The notes under the pieces were generated by a model. It had not been told where the DNA came from and searched no databases. It saw nothing but the letters and a program-made list of their open reading frames with translations. Shown piece by piece: positions 15,030 through 24,577 of a stretch of DNA of 35,897 nt; within the stretch, counting starts at the first letter, position 1; each line of letters opens with the position of its first letter. The position numbers and the translations under genes are program-made. This DNA is from Pontibacillus halophilus JSM 076056 = DSM 19796 (GTDB taxonomy: Bacteria; Bacillota; Bacilli; Bacillales; BH030062): the NCBI RefSeq assembly GCF_000425205.1, contig NZ_AULI01000025.1, positions 1 to 35,897 on the forward strand, in the 5' to 3' direction.

Positions 15030-17090
15030 ATGTCCAATAGCAAGCAGAACCGATTAATTAATGAGAAATCCCCCTATTTACAACAACATGCCCACAACCC
15101 AGTAGACTGGTATCCATGGGGAGAGGAAGCCTTTCAGAAGGCGAGAGAAGAGAACAAGCCGATCTTCTTAAGTATCGGGTATTCCACGTGTCATTGGTGT
15201 CACGTTATGGAACGAGAAACGTTTGAGGACGAGGGTATAGCTACGCTGTTAAATGAGTGGTTCGTCTCGATTAAAGTGGACCGGGAAGAACGGCCTGACA
15301 TCGATTCCATATATATGACGGTGTGCCATATGATGAATGGGATGGGAGGTTGGCCGTTGAATCTATTCTTAACACCGAATCGTGTACCGTTCTATTCAGG
15401 TACGTACTTCCCGAAAGAGAGCCGACACAATCTACCTGGCTTTCGGGATGTCATCCTTCAGTTGTCTCAACAGTTTCACGCGAACCCTGAGAAGATTGAG
15501 CGTGTAGAGTCTAACGTACAGACTGCAGTGTCTCAAGCGTTCTCCGTACAGCAGACCGGCGATATTGAAGAAGGGATCTATCATCATAGTTACCACAATC
15601 TTATGAAGATGTTCGATGGGCAGCATGGTGGATTCGGCGCAGCGCCAAAGTTTCCAAGTCCTCATAATCTGTTGTTCTTGTTTAGATACCATGCGGAGGA
15701 GCCGTCCTCTCATGCACGCGTAATGGCAACGAGAACACTTGATGCGATGGCGGATGGCGGTCTTTACGACCATATAGGATATGGCTTCTCCCGATACTCC
15801 GTTGACGAGAAGTTTCTCGTCCCTCACTTTGAGAAGATGTTGTATGATAATGCCATGTTAGCGATGGCCTATACAGAAGGGTTTCAAGTGACAGGAAAGC
15901 ATCGGTATAAACGAGTGGCAGAGGAGATTCTCACCTATGTGGTTCGAGACATGAGGCACCCTGAAGGCGGCTTCTACTCAGCGGAGGATGCAGATTCCGA
16001 AGGGGTAGAAGGCAAGTTCTATGTATGGACGCCGGCTGAGGTGATGCATGTTGTTGGGGAAGAGCTTGGCGAACTCTTCTGCCAAGCATACAATATCACC
16101 AAAGAAGGAAACTTTGAAGGAAAGAGCATTCCAAATACAATCAACGTTGATCTAAGTTCACTTGCAAAGAGGAATGAATTAACCGTTGAAGAAGTAATGG
16201 AAGACCTGGAACAAGCGCGAGCACTCCTGTTCCAAGCAAGAAAAGAACGGATAGCCCCGTTTAAGGATGATAAGATCCTGACATCATGGAACGGCTTAAT
16301 GATTGCAGCTCTTGCTAAAGCTGGACGAGTGTACGACCGGAGTGATTTCATCCAACATGCCGAAGAAGCGGTATCCTTTATAGAAGAGAATCTCTACGAG
16401 AATGGGCGACTCATGCTTCGATACCGTGACGGGGAAGTGAAACATAAAGGAGTGTTGGAAGACTACGCCTACATGCTTTGGGGGTATATGGAGCTGTATG
16501 AAGCAACGCTTGAAACGTGTTATTTACGAAAGGCACGTGAACTGTCACTCACTATGTATGACTTGTTTTGGGACAACGAGCAGTCTGGATTCTTCCTCTA
16601 TGGAGTTGACAGCGAAGAGCTCCTGGCACGACCTAAAGAGGCGGCGGATGGAGCCTTGCCCTCTGGAAACAGTGTCGCATCACTTCAGTTGTGGCGTCTA
16701 GCAAAGATTATCGGAGATTACGAGTTAGAAGAGAGAGTTTCTCTCCTACTCAATGCCTTTGTAGAAGACCTACACCAATATCCAGCTGGTCATGCGTATT
16801 TGATGCAAACGGTTCTCTCTACGCAACAAACCATGAAAGAAGTCGTTGTGCTAGTAGGTGAGAACAAGCAGGAGACAGAAGCCTTCTTACGAGATTTAAA
16901 GAGAACGTGGCTTCCAAACGTCACCTATCTTGTGATTCAAGAAGACGAACAACCAGAACACATCGCTCCTTTCACGAAAGACTACAAGAAAATCGATGGT
17001 AAGACCACAGTCTATGTATGCCAGAACTACAGCTGCCAACAACCAACCACAGACCTAAGGGACATAGGGACAGGTTACTTGTCCCAGTAA
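15030..17090 (+). CDS. yyaL: Thioredoxin-domain protein of the YyaL/DUF255 family
   Basis: 686 residues, close to the usual length of YyaL. The N-terminal thioredoxin-like domain has C54 and C57 in STCHWCH within [19 protein letters not shown]...; a glycosidase-like alpha/alpha-barrel region follows ([20 protein letters not shown] near 265; [20 protein letters not shown] near 412). The family is related to human SPATA20; its function in bacteria is unsettled. ATG 15030 is preferred to GTG 15018, which lacks a binding site, although GGTGA before 15030 is only moderate. The last nine or so codons (17059-17087) are made by a dispersed palindromic repeat, giving the ending [10 protein letters not shown]. 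Confidence 0.87.
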   Translation: MSNSKQNRLINEKSPYLQQHAHNPVDWYPWGEEAFQKAREENKPIFLSIGYSTCHWCHVMERETFEDEGIATLLNEWFVSIKVDREERPDIDSIYMTVCHMMNGMGGWPLNLFLTPNRVPFYSGTYFPKESRHNLPGFRDVILQLSQQFHANPEKIERVESNVQTAVSQAFSVQQTGDIEEGIYHHSYHNLMKMFDGQHGGFGAAPKFPSPHNLLFLFRYHAEEPSSHARVMATRTLDAMADGGLYDHIGYGFSRYSVDEKFLVPHFEKMLYDNAMLAMAYTEGFQVTGKHRYKRVAEEILTYVVRDMRHPEGGFYSAEDADSEGVEGKFYVWTPAEVMHVVGEELGELFCQAYNITKEGNFEGKSIPNTINVDLSSLAKRNELTVEEVMEDLEQARALLFQARKERIAPFKDDKILTSWNGLMIAALAKAGRVYDRSDFIQHAEEAVSFIEENLYENGRLMLRYRDGEVKHKGVLEDYAYMLWGYMELYEATLETCYLRKARELSLTMYDLFWDNEQSGFFLYGVDSEELLARPKEAADGALPSGNSVASLQLWRLAKIIGDYELEERVSLLLNAFVEDLHQYPAGHAYLMQTVLSTQQTMKEVVVLVGENKQETEAFLRDLKRTWLPNVTYLVIQEDEQPEHIAPFTKDYKKIDGKTTVYVCQNYSCQQPTTDLRDIGTGYLSQ
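17059..17085 (+). repeat. Dispersed GGGACA palindromic repeat, copy 1 (inside the yyaL 3' end)
   Basis: The core GGGACAGGTTACTTGTCCC (17067-17085) is nearly palindromic and is preceded by an extra GGGACA at 17059. It matches 17207-17233 (reverse strand) at 23 of 27 positions, and the same word occurs twice, inverted, at 31226-31274. Confidence 0.75.
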
Positions 17091-17098
17091 ACCATAGA

Positions 17099-17190
17099 AA
17101 GCTGCCGAGTGAGGAATCTCGGCAGCTTTTTTAGCTGTTACTTCTTGAACAGCTTTGGATTTTCATTGCGTATGGATGCGACTTCACCAC
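17099..17190 (+). repeat. Direct repeat A: terminator plus conserved tail, upstream of the giant gene
   Basis: Starts with a strong terminator (AGCTGCCGAG 17100-17109, CTCGGCAGCT 17118-17127, then T run) that ends the yyaL transcript. It continues with a conserved 55-bp tail (GTTACTTCTTGA, GAGCTTTGGATTTTC or a variant, TGCGTATGGATGCGAC). Nearly the same block recurs at 23645-23736, after the giant gene. Confidence 0.85.
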
Positions 17191-17206
17191 ACTCGAAAGA
17201 TCTTGC

Positions 17207-17233
17207 GGGACAAAGAACCTGTCCCTCCGTCCC
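17207..17233 (-). repeat. Dispersed GGGACA palindromic repeat, copy 2
   Basis: Reading the reverse strand, this is the same 27-bp pattern as copy 1 with four differences; the forward core is GGGACAAAGAACCTGTCCC. It lies between direct repeat A and the giant gene. Confidence 0.7.
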
Positions 17234-17269
17234 GGTGAAATGGTACTTATGTCTATGCCACCTTTTTGG

Positions 17270-17301
17270 TTCTACACATACGATGGAGTATATGTGTAGA
17301 A
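17270..17301 (+). promoter_or_regulatory. Perfect 11-bp inverted repeat upstream of the giant gene
   Basis: TTCTACACATA (17270-17280) and TATGTGTAGAA (17291-17301) are exact inverted repeats around ten bases, ending 20 bp before the start codon and just before the ribosome binding site. It could be an operator or a 5' mRNA stem. The left arm also holds CATACGATG (17277-17285), with an AC pair 15 bases upstream, a weak match to sporulation sigma-K or sigma-E -10 patterns; that reading is speculative. Confidence 0.5.
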
Positions 17302-17320
17302 ATGAAAGGGTGTGTGTCAG

Positions 17321-20300
17321 ATGCAATTTCCGCCAACTTCGGATTTCACCCCCCTTTTAATAGGGGGAGTTCCTTTATTTGATAACTTAAATGATGAAAA
17401 TCCTAATTCGGTTGATATTGTTGGGAATAGTTCGTTTCCCGCTGGTTATATTGCATATGATGGTGAAAGTATTTATTTTCGGTTGAGGCTCCATGATGAC
17501 CCTCGTCAAGGGCAAGGGTTTAGTAATTTCGCTTGGGGGATTCTCTTTAATACGAGTGGAGTCGCTGGCGAGTATGATTGGTTGATTAACGTCAATGGGT
17601 TAGATGAAACCGTCAATATTGTGAAGAACATTAATAAGGAATTCAATGAATGGAATGATCCTGCTGAAGGTGTCAACGGGGAACCTAGTTATGCACAAGG
17701 GATTACGAACTATGACATTGCTCGTGTCGTTGTAGCAGATTCAGCCATTGGCAGTCAGAACTACTTCTTAGATTGGTTTATCCCAGCGGATACGTTCTTC
17801 ACTGTACTAGGAATTGATGAGAATTCAGTCGTTTCTAATGTTTATTTCACATCCGCCAATGCGAATAACTACAACAAAGACTCGTTGCAAACAAATGAAG
17901 GCTTTCAATTTATTGATGCGTTTACTGACCCAATTACAATCGGTGATACGGATGTAAGGGCAAGGTTAGTAACGGACAAAGTACTAACAGCTGGTCCTAG
18001 CAACATTTTACTAGGGGTAACGGAAACGTGGACGACAGAAGTTTCGGTTACAAATACCGGCAAATCAGAGGCTATCAATGTAACAGTGAATGACTTTTCA
18101 GGACTTGATAATGTTGACGACCTTGTAATTAGTTCTGTTACTAAAGGGGCTGCTGTCCTTGATAATGTAACGAATACGATCACTTGGACAGTAGGAAATC
18201 TTCTACCTGGAGAAACGGCGACCATGGTCGTAACGGTTACGGGTAGCTTTACCAGTATAGGGAGTACTACGCGTCCATTAGACGAAGCATTTGCGGAGGG
18301 GAACGATGATTTAACGGGTGTCTCTCTCGTATCGGAAGTAGTCCAGATTCCTGTGTCAGTTCAGCAAGCTGCCACTCTAAACGGAACCATAATCGACCAA
18401 TCGAATGGGGAAACGGTGTCTGGTGCAACCGTTGAGCTGCGACAAGGTGTAACAATTATAGATAGCACAGTATCTCTAACGAATGGATTCTATAGCTTTG
18501 TAAATGTGGTGCCTGGAACGTATGATATCGATGTCTCAAATCCACCAGAGTATACATCTACTACTGTAAGTGTAAGCATTGGCTCGGGCCAATCGGTTAC
18601 TGAAGATATTTTCATTAATCCTGTACCGAGTACGATTGATGGTACTGTCACGGACAATGCCTTAAATCCAATCGCAGGTGCGACTGTAACACTTGATAAT
18701 AATTTGGGTGTACCCATTGCAACGACAACAACAAATGGGGCAGGGCAGTATAGTTTCACAGGAGTTGTGCCGGGTTCTTATGAAGTGGAAGTTATGGCAT
18801 CTGGCTTTGGTTCCGATTTAAAGTCCGTGATCACTCAGCCAGGTCAAACGAGTACAGTAGATTTCACTCTTGAAGCTACCGCTGGGAGCATCGCAGGGGC
18901 AATTCTGGATAGTGATACTTCAACAGCTATTCCGAATGCTTCTGTAGAATTGTTAACGAATGATGCAATATTCCTCACAAGTACGACTGCTGATGGTAGT
19001 GGGAATTACACCTTTACCGATTTGTCCCCTGGGTCGTACATCGTAAGAGCACAAGCGGCGAATTATAGTGTGAACTCAGTAAGTTCTATCGTATTGGCTA
19101 GTCAAGTAACGAGTACAGATGTACCTCTTATGCCTTCTCCTGGTTCCATTTCAGGGACTGTAACTGATGAACAGACAGGAGTGGTGTTAGGTGGTGCCAC
19201 TGTTCAAGTACTCGATTCGCTCGGAAATATCGTGGATGCCACCTTAACGAATGGATCAGGCGCCTATACGTTTAATAATTTAGCCACTGGAAGTTATACG
19301 CTCGTATTTACAGCGAATGGATACTCGAAACTCGTCATAGGATCAGTGGTCGAGGCGGGTCAGACAACGACGACAAATGTTTCATTGGAAGAAATTGCAG
19401 GTAGCTTACAAGGAACCGTCGAGGATAATACAGCCAATGCTATCGCTGGTGCGCTCGTAACGGTTTATGAGAATCAAATTCCAGTAGCCACCGCTCTAAC
19501 CGATGAAAACGGAAATTATTTTATTCCGGATTTGGCAGGTGGAGCCTACAATGTTGTGATTACGGCCGACAACTATCAATCACAATCCCTTGGTACAACC
19601 ATCGTTAGAGGGGAAACAACAATACTAAATGCGACACTACAAGATAGTCCTGGGACTTTAACTGGAAGTGTCTCGAGTAGTGGTTCGCCTTTAGCAGGAG
19701 CAACCATTGCCATTCAAAATCAGTCTGGAATCATCTCCACCACTTTCACAGATTCCAATGGACAGTATGTAATTGAGAATCTAGCTCCAGGCAGTTATTC
19801 CGTAGTTGCAAGCTTCTCCACTTATGAGACTCAAATTAACGGAGCTATTATTGAAGCCAATACCACCACGAATGTTGACTTCGATTTAGAGCAGACCCCA
19901 GGTGGGATTGCCGGAGAAGTACTAAATGCACAAACGGGAATCCCAATCATTGGTGCAAATGTAGAAGTGAGATTTATTGATTCAAGCGGTGCCATTGTTG
20001 CGACAGTCTTTACGGATGAAGATGGCATGTATCGAGCGAACGATTTAGCTCCTGGCTTTTATACGCTGGTCTATGGGGCTGAGGATTTTCAGACGGTTGC
20101 CATTACAACTGAAGTAGAAGCAGGCATAACGAAAATTGTAAATGCCTTATTAGAGCCAAACCCAGGAGCGGTGAATGGGACGATTATTAATTCAATTGAT
20201 GAATCTCCATTGCCGGGCGCGCTTGTCACCATTGTCGACAGCAATGGATTTGTGGTTGATACCGTTACTACGGGTACGAATGGTGCTTTCAACATTAATG

Positions 20301-23300
20301 GGTTAGCTCCTGGAAGTTATACAATCACCGCCTCAATTGATGGGTTTCAGAACAATGTAACCGGCGTTACGGTAAGGTCAAATGAAATTACAGCGACAAT
20401 CATTCCTTTGACTCCTGGCCCTGGAAGGATTGAAGGTACAGTTACCCCTTCTCTTTCTGGAACGTTAGTGAGATTATTTGACCAGAACGGGGTCTTTATC
20501 GCATCAACCATACCTGAGAATGGACTATTTAACTTTGACAACCTAGCACCTGGAACGTATACAGTCAGCGCAAGTGCAAATGAGTACACGACTGACACTG
20601 TTGGAGTAGAAGTTCTATCAAGTCAAACAAGTTTCGTCTCGTTAACCCTTGATCCCCTTCCTGCAACAGTGTCTGGAACCATTACGAGTAGCGGCGGCGC
20701 GCCTATAGCGAACGCCTTAGTCAAAATTGTGAATGATGCTGGAGTGACCCTTGGTTCTGCGTTCACGAATGAGTTAGGAGGCTACACGTTACCAAATATT
20801 CCAGCTGGTTCATTTACACTTGTAGCGGGTGCCGATGGATTTGCATCAAGCTCTGTTGGTGTCACAACTGCCCAAGGACAAGATTTGTCAGGGGTTAACG
20901 TTCAGTTGAGTGCAGCAACAGGTGGGATTAGTGGGCAGGTATCAAACCTTGTAACGGGAGACCCACTCGTTGGAGTAACCATTACTGTGCGAGACCCATC
21001 TACTCAAACGATTATTGCTACAACGACGACGGATGTATTCGGGGATTATCTGTTGACTTCAATCCCTCCAGGTTCACAAACCGTGTCTGCTTTCCTAGAA
21101 GGATTTGCCCGCCAACAATTAGGAGCATCCGTAGTAGCAGGGGAAACCACTTCTGCTGATTTCATCCTAGACCCAAACCCTGGTGAAGTCCAAGGGATTC
21201 TTGTGGACGGGAACGGGAATCCGCTCATGCTCTCCAATATGTTCGTTGAAGTCTATAATGAGCGAAAGGAATTCATTACGACGATTACAGTGAACGGTGA
21301 CGGGACGTATAAGGTGCCTGGCCTTATACCTGGTACCTACTTCTTAACAGCATCTGCACCTGGATATAGTAGCTCAACGGTATCAGCTGTTGTAAATTCA
21401 AATACAGTGACTGCGGTGACTCATACACTGCAACTGAACCCAGCGACGTTAAACGTTGTTGTCTTGGATGATGAAACAGGGCAACCACAAGCAGGTGCAA
21501 GTGTGATAGTCGAGCACACCAATGGTATCCCAATCGATCAAGGAATCACGGATCAGAATGGCTTGATTCGCTTTACAGACCTAGCTGGAGGAGAGTATTT
21601 CATCACTGCTACGAAAGATGGATTCGGTACTACCTCTCAAGGATTGTTTCTTGGGAATGGGGATACGAGATCTATTACGTTGCGGTTGCCAACAGAAGTT
21701 GGTATTCTACAAGGATTTGTGACAGATGGAACTAGTGGAAATCCAATCCTTGATGCGACCGTCCAAGTATTCGATGAGAATGGTGTGCTCGTACTAGAGG
21801 GGGTGACGGATGAGAATGGACGTTATCGGTTCGAAGGGCTTGCTCCAGGTGAATACACCGTCATCACGTCAGCGGGCAATTTCAGTCCTGAATCAGCAGG
21901 AGCCTTTATTATAGCTGGAGAGACGTCAACCTTAAGTTTCGCGTTAACTCCAAATGCAGGTCGAATTGAAGGAACGGTGACGGATGCTACAACAGGAGAT
22001 CCAGTTCAAGGAGCCACAATCATTATCCGTGAGGGTTCAGAGACAGGACCAATCATCTTTACAACCATTACAGATGAGAACGGATTCTATCAAAGTGGTG
22101 GTTTGGCGGAGAATGTATATGTGTTAGTAACAAGAGACCCAAATTACGGGAGTGAAACGGGAGTCGTGACTGTCGAGAGAAATCAAGTTACGACATTGAA
22201 TTTCTCGTTAACTCCAAATCCAGGTAGAGTACAGGGGAGTGTAAGAAGTGCGAGTGCAGGGTTGCCGATTACGGGTGCCTTAATCAGAGTTACCAATCAA
22301 GATGGATTTATAATTGGTACGGTTCCGACAGATGAAAGTGGCTTCTACACGCTTGGCGGATTGGCGCCTGGAACTTACAGGATTACAGCAGGCGATCCAA
22401 ACTTTCAAATCGCAAAAGCAACATTCTCCGTAGGTACGAACCAAACAGTTACTCGGAATTTTGCTCTACAAGGGGACCCTGCGACTATTACCGGCGCAGT
22501 CATCGATAATGAGAACAATGCACCACTTGTAGGGGCACTTGTTCAAGTATTTGATACGGAGACGGAATTATTGTTAGGGGAGGCACTAACGAACGAAGAT
22601 GGGTTTTACGCAATATTTGGGCTCTCAACAGACACGATTCAAGTATTAATCAGTTTTCCTGGTTACGGTACCTTTCAAAGTACCTTCCCCACATCCGCAG
22701 GAAGTACAGCTGATGTAAGTGTGAGACTCTCCCAAACCCCAGCTACCATAAGAGGAAGAGTAACAGCGCAAGAGGGCGGTACTCCAATTGATGGTGTCAC
22801 GGTCGTTCTTAAACTTGCAGGAGCCACAACGCCATATGCATTTGCAATCACGAACGAAGATGGAGACTATGAATTTACAGGATTAGCTCCAGGGAGTTAT
22901 ACAGTAACTTTCGTAGCAGTGGACTTCCAAAATGTTTCATTTGGTGTTGTTCTCGGCCCTAATGAAGTTAGGATTCTCAATGTTTCTTTGCAAAGAGGAG
23001 GACCGATTGGGTTAGTCCCAGAGTGTATTCGAACAAGAAAGGTGTACGATTGGGTTGTGACAGCTACACATCTAACCCGTACTTCCTATTTCCCAACTTG
23101 TTGTCAACAGGAGATTGACCGGTTGCTTAGTCTTGGCGAAACATTGGTCATACAGGCGGAAATTGAGGATGTTAAAGAACGAGTGGTAACAATCGAGAAT
23201 GGGAACCCAGGTTGGATTAAGGTAACCTTCTTAATGGAAGTTACCATCAGAGTCATAAATGAGTTGACTGAAAATATAGTTTGTAAATTTAACACGCCAT

Positions 23301-23638
23301 TACTCATAGCAGAAGAATTAGCGATTTGTATACCTGAACCATTCGATGTAAACAATGTAGACTTATCGATTCTAACATCGAAAGTGACGACAGAAGGAAT
23401 TGTTTCCTCTCAATCGTACGAACTAACTGCCTTTATTTGCTTCGATGTAACAGTAACCTGTCAAGTAAACTTAGAAGTGCTTGGTGATTTCTGTAGTCCT
23501 AGAAGGGAAATTCCGATAGAGAAGCCACCATTAAAGTGTGTGGTTGGTCCAAATATCCTTCCACCTACTCAATGTAGTAACTTTATTGAAGACAGTGAAT
23601 TTGACGACTTGCTATCGTTGATTAATGACCAAGATTAA
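17321..23638 (+). CDS. Giant tandem carboxypeptidase-regulatory-like-domain protein, probable spore-surface fibre
   Basis: 2105 residues from ATG 17321 (GAAAGGG ten bases upstream; an in-frame GTG at 17312 is too close to it). Order: residues 1-205, a beta-rich domain (FPAGYIAYDGESIYFRLRLH) of unknown type; 210-345, a DUF11-like domain (TNTGKSEAINVTVNDFS, ITWTVGNLLPGETATMVV); 351-1894, eighteen tandem beta-sandwich repeats of 83-88 residues of the CarboxypepD_reg type, each with a G-T-V-T start, G-A-T-V, G-x-Y-x-F and L-A-P-G-S/T-Y core; 1895-2105, a Cys-rich domain (ECIRTRKVYDWV; CC at 1927-1928). All ten cysteines are in this last part. There is no signal peptide, LPXTG or membrane span. 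Function is unknown: the absence of export signals plus a crosslinkable end suggests a coat or exosporium protein assembled in the mother cell. Confidence 0.85.
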   Translation: MQFPPTSDFTPLLIGGVPLFDNLNDENPNSVDIVGNSSFPAGYIAYDGESIYFRLRLHDDPRQGQGFSNFAWGILFNTSGVAGEYDWLINVNGLDETVNIVKNINKEFNEWNDPAEGVNGEPSYAQGITNYDIARVVVADSAIGSQNYFLDWFIPADTFFTVLGIDENSVVSNVYFTSANANNYNKDSLQTNEGFQFIDAFTDPITIGDTDVRARLVTDKVLTAGPSNILLGVTETWTTEVSVTNTGKSEAINVTVNDFSGLDNVDDLVISSVTKGAAVLDNVTNTITWTVGNLLPGETATMVVTVTGSFTSIGSTTRPLDEAFAEGNDDLTGVSLVSEVVQIPVSVQQAATLNGTIIDQSNGETVSGATVELRQGVTIIDSTVSLTNGFYSFVNVVPGTYDIDVSNPPEYTSTTVSVSIGSGQSVTEDIFINPVPSTIDGTVTDNALNPIAGATVTLDNNLGVPIATTTTNGAGQYSFTGVVPGSYEVEVMASGFGSDLKSVITQPGQTSTVDFTLEATAGSIAGAILDSDTSTAIPNASVELLTNDAIFLTSTTADGSGNYTFTDLSPGSYIVRAQAANYSVNSVSSIVLASQVTSTDVPLMPSPGSISGTVTDEQTGVVLGGATVQVLDSLGNIVDATLTNGSGAYTFNNLATGSYTLVFTANGYSKLVIGSVVEAGQTTTTNVSLEEIAGSLQGTVEDNTANAIAGALVTVYENQIPVATALTDENGNYFIPDLAGGAYNVVITADNYQSQSLGTTIVRGETTILNATLQDSPGTLTGSVSSSGSPLAGATIAIQNQSGIISTTFTDSNGQYVIENLAPGSYSVVASFSTYETQINGAIIEANTTTNVDFDLEQTPGGIAGEVLNAQTGIPIIGANVEVRFIDSSGAIVATVFTDEDGMYRANDLAPGFYTLVYGAEDFQTVAITTEVEAGITKIVNALLEPNPGAVNGTIINSIDESPLPGALVTIVDSNGFVVDTVTTGTNGAFNINGLAPGSYTITASIDGFQNNVTGVTVRSNEITATIIPLTPGPGRIEGTVTPSLSGTLVRLFDQNGVFIASTIPENGLFNFDNLAPGTYTVSASANEYTTDTVGVEVLSSQTSFVSLTLDPLPATVSGTITSSGGAPIANALVKIVNDAGVTLGSAFTNELGGYTLPNIPAGSFTLVAGADGFASSSVGVTTAQGQDLSGVNVQLSAATGGISGQVSNLVTGDPLVGVTITVRDPSTQTIIATTTTDVFGDYLLTSIPPGSQTVSAFLEGFARQQLGASVVAGETTSADFILDPNPGEVQGILVDGNGNPLMLSNMFVEVYNERKEFITTITVNGDGTYKVPGLIPGTYFLTASAPGYSSSTVSAVVNSNTVTAVTHTLQLNPATLNVVVLDDETGQPQAGASVIVEHTNGIPIDQGITDQNGLIRFTDLAGGEYFITATKDGFGTTSQGLFLGNGDTRSITLRLPTEVGILQGFVTDGTSGNPILDATVQVFDENGVLVLEGVTDENGRYRFEGLAPGEYTVITSAGNFSPESAGAFIIAGETSTLSFALTPNAGRIEGTVTDATTGDPVQGATIIIREGSETGPIIFTTITDENGFYQSGGLAENVYVLVTRDPNYGSETGVVTVERNQVTTLNFSLTPNPGRVQGSVRSASAGLPITGALIRVTNQDGFIIGTVPTDESGFYTLGGLAPGTYRITAGDPNFQIAKATFSVGTNQTVTRNFALQGDPATITGAVIDNENNAPLVGALVQVFDTETELLLGEALTNEDGFYAIFGLSTDTIQVLISFPGYGTFQSTFPTSAGSTADVSVRLSQTPATIRGRVTAQEGGTPIDGVTVVLKLAGATTPYAFAITNEDGDYEFTGLAPGSYTVTFVAVDFQNVSFGVVLGPNEVRILNVSLQRGGPIGLVPECIRTRKVYDWVVTATHLTRTSYFPTCCQQEIDRLLSLGETLVIQAEIEDVKERVVTIENGNPGWIKVTFLMEVTIRVINELTENIVCKFNTPLLIAEELAICIPEPFDVNNVDLSILTSKVTTEGIVSSQSYELTAFICFDVTVTCQVNLEVLGDFCSPRREIPIEKPPLKCVVGPNILPPTQCSNFIEDSEFDDLLSLINDQD
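18371..23002 (+). repeat. 18 tandem ~257-bp coding repeats
   Basis: This is the DNA of the 18 domain repeats. Units share the protein pattern but have diverged widely in base sequence, so the array is old rather than a recent amplification. Boundaries recur at a P-x-P-G/A followed by x-I/V-x-G-x-V. Units 9 and 12 deviate most: unit 9 is short, and unit 12 inserts residues in GNPLMLSNMFVEVY. Unit 13 lacks the usual glycine in its first strand (TLNVVVLD). Confidence 0.8.
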
Positions 23639-23644
23639 ACAACC

Positions 23645-23736
23645 AAGCTGCCGAGTGACGAATCTCGGCGGCTTTTTTTTGTTGTTACTTCTTGAGAGCT
23701 TTGGATTTTCAATGCGTATGGATGCGACCTCTCCAC
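23645..23736 (+). repeat. Direct repeat B: terminator plus conserved tail, downstream of the giant gene
   Basis: AAGCTGCCGAG (23645-23655) pairs with CTCGGCGGCTT (23664-23674), one G-T pair, followed by eight T; this terminates the giant gene. The following tail (GTTACTTCTTGAGAGCTTTG, then TTTTCAATGCGTATGGATGC) matches repeat A with a few substitutions and short gaps. On the reverse strand both copies encode VASIR-NENPKL-like words by chance or ancestry. Confidence 0.85.
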
Positions 23737-23996
23737 AATTCAGGCAGAAGGTAAAGAGTTTGGGACTACTAGTCAAAGACACCTTACTTTGTCTAATCGG
23801 CATATAGTCCGTCCCTTCACTGAATTGAGTTCCTACGCCACGATCTCCAGACTCATCTAAGTATGAAGCTTTAAGTAGGTGGCATGAAATGGAATTATTT
23901 TCTTTATGTGAAAGGGATTATGGAACCTCTTGTAGAAAAGAGTCGATTGGTGGTTTGTATTTAGAGTTGGAAGAGAGACAGGTAGGAGGGATAACG
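23737..23996. other. Intergenic region after repeat B
   Basis: No convincing gene. A frame continuous with the kinase gene opens at 23889, but the ribosome binding site at 23984-23990 selects ATG 23997, so 23737-23996 is leader or spacer. No clear promoter pair or RNA fold was recognised. Confidence 0.4.
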
Positions 23997-24557
23997 ATGA
24001 AATTTGTAATGATTACCGGGCCACAAGCTGTAGGGAAGATGACGGTCGGCCAAGAGCTCGCAAAGCTAACGAATCTTTCCCTATTTCATAATCATATGAC
24101 GATTGACCTTGTCGGACAGTTCTTCGACTATGATACACCTTCAGGGAAGCGGCTAGTCAATCTCTTTCGTCATGAAATCTTTGAAGAGATGGCGAGTAGT
24201 GATGAAGAGGGGATGATCTTTACGTATGTGTGGGCGTTTAACTTACAGGAAGACTGGGAGTATGTAGAACGGGTCACTCACCAGTTCGAATCGAAAGGAG
24301 CGACCGTTTACTATGTAGAGCTTGAAGCGAATCTAGATACACGCCTTCAGCGTAACAAAACGGAGAACCGCCTTCAGCACAAGCCATCGAAGCGGGATAT
24401 CCAGTGGTCGGAGAATGAGATGAAGGACTCTATGAATGAGTATCGGTTAAATTCAATAGCGGGTGAAATCACCCACACCAATTACATAAGAATCGATAAT
24501 ACGAACCTTAGCGCGAGAGAAGTAGCAGAAAAGGTGAAGGATGCCTTTACTCTTTAG
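23997..24557 (+). CDS. P-loop kinase-like NTPase
   Basis: A 186-residue soluble protein with Walker A GPQAVGKMT at residues 8-16, of the shikimate/nucleoside/gluconate kinase-like group. FHNHMTIDLV near 31-40 could form the substrate side, and the arginine/lysine-rich lid RLQRNKTENRLQHKPSKRD lies near 117-135. The phosphate acceptor is unknown. The start is ATG 23997, six bases after AGGAGGG. The membrane protein gene 20 bp downstream and the lipoprotein gene after that probably belong to the same transcript. Confidence 0.75.
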   Translation: MKFVMITGPQAVGKMTVGQELAKLTNLSLFHNHMTIDLVGQFFDYDTPSGKRLVNLFRHEIFEEMASSDEEGMIFTYVWAFNLQEDWEYVERVTHQFESKGATVYYVELEANLDTRLQRNKTENRLQHKPSKRDIQWSENEMKDSMNEYRLNSIAGEITHTNYIRIDNTNLSAREVAEKVKDAFTL

Positions 24558-24577
24558 GGAGGAAGGAGCATTATTTT

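Noticed and set aside
17138-17326. Reverse-strand frame across repeat A and the matching one at 23612-23803
   Set aside because: Shared residues (VASIR, NPKL) come from the DNA repeat itself; no start signals, and they overlap terminators.
18371-23002. Periodic repeats as a CRISPR array or satellite DNA
   Set aside because: The period (~257 bp) is a coding domain repeat with an open frame throughout, and units are diverged at the base level.
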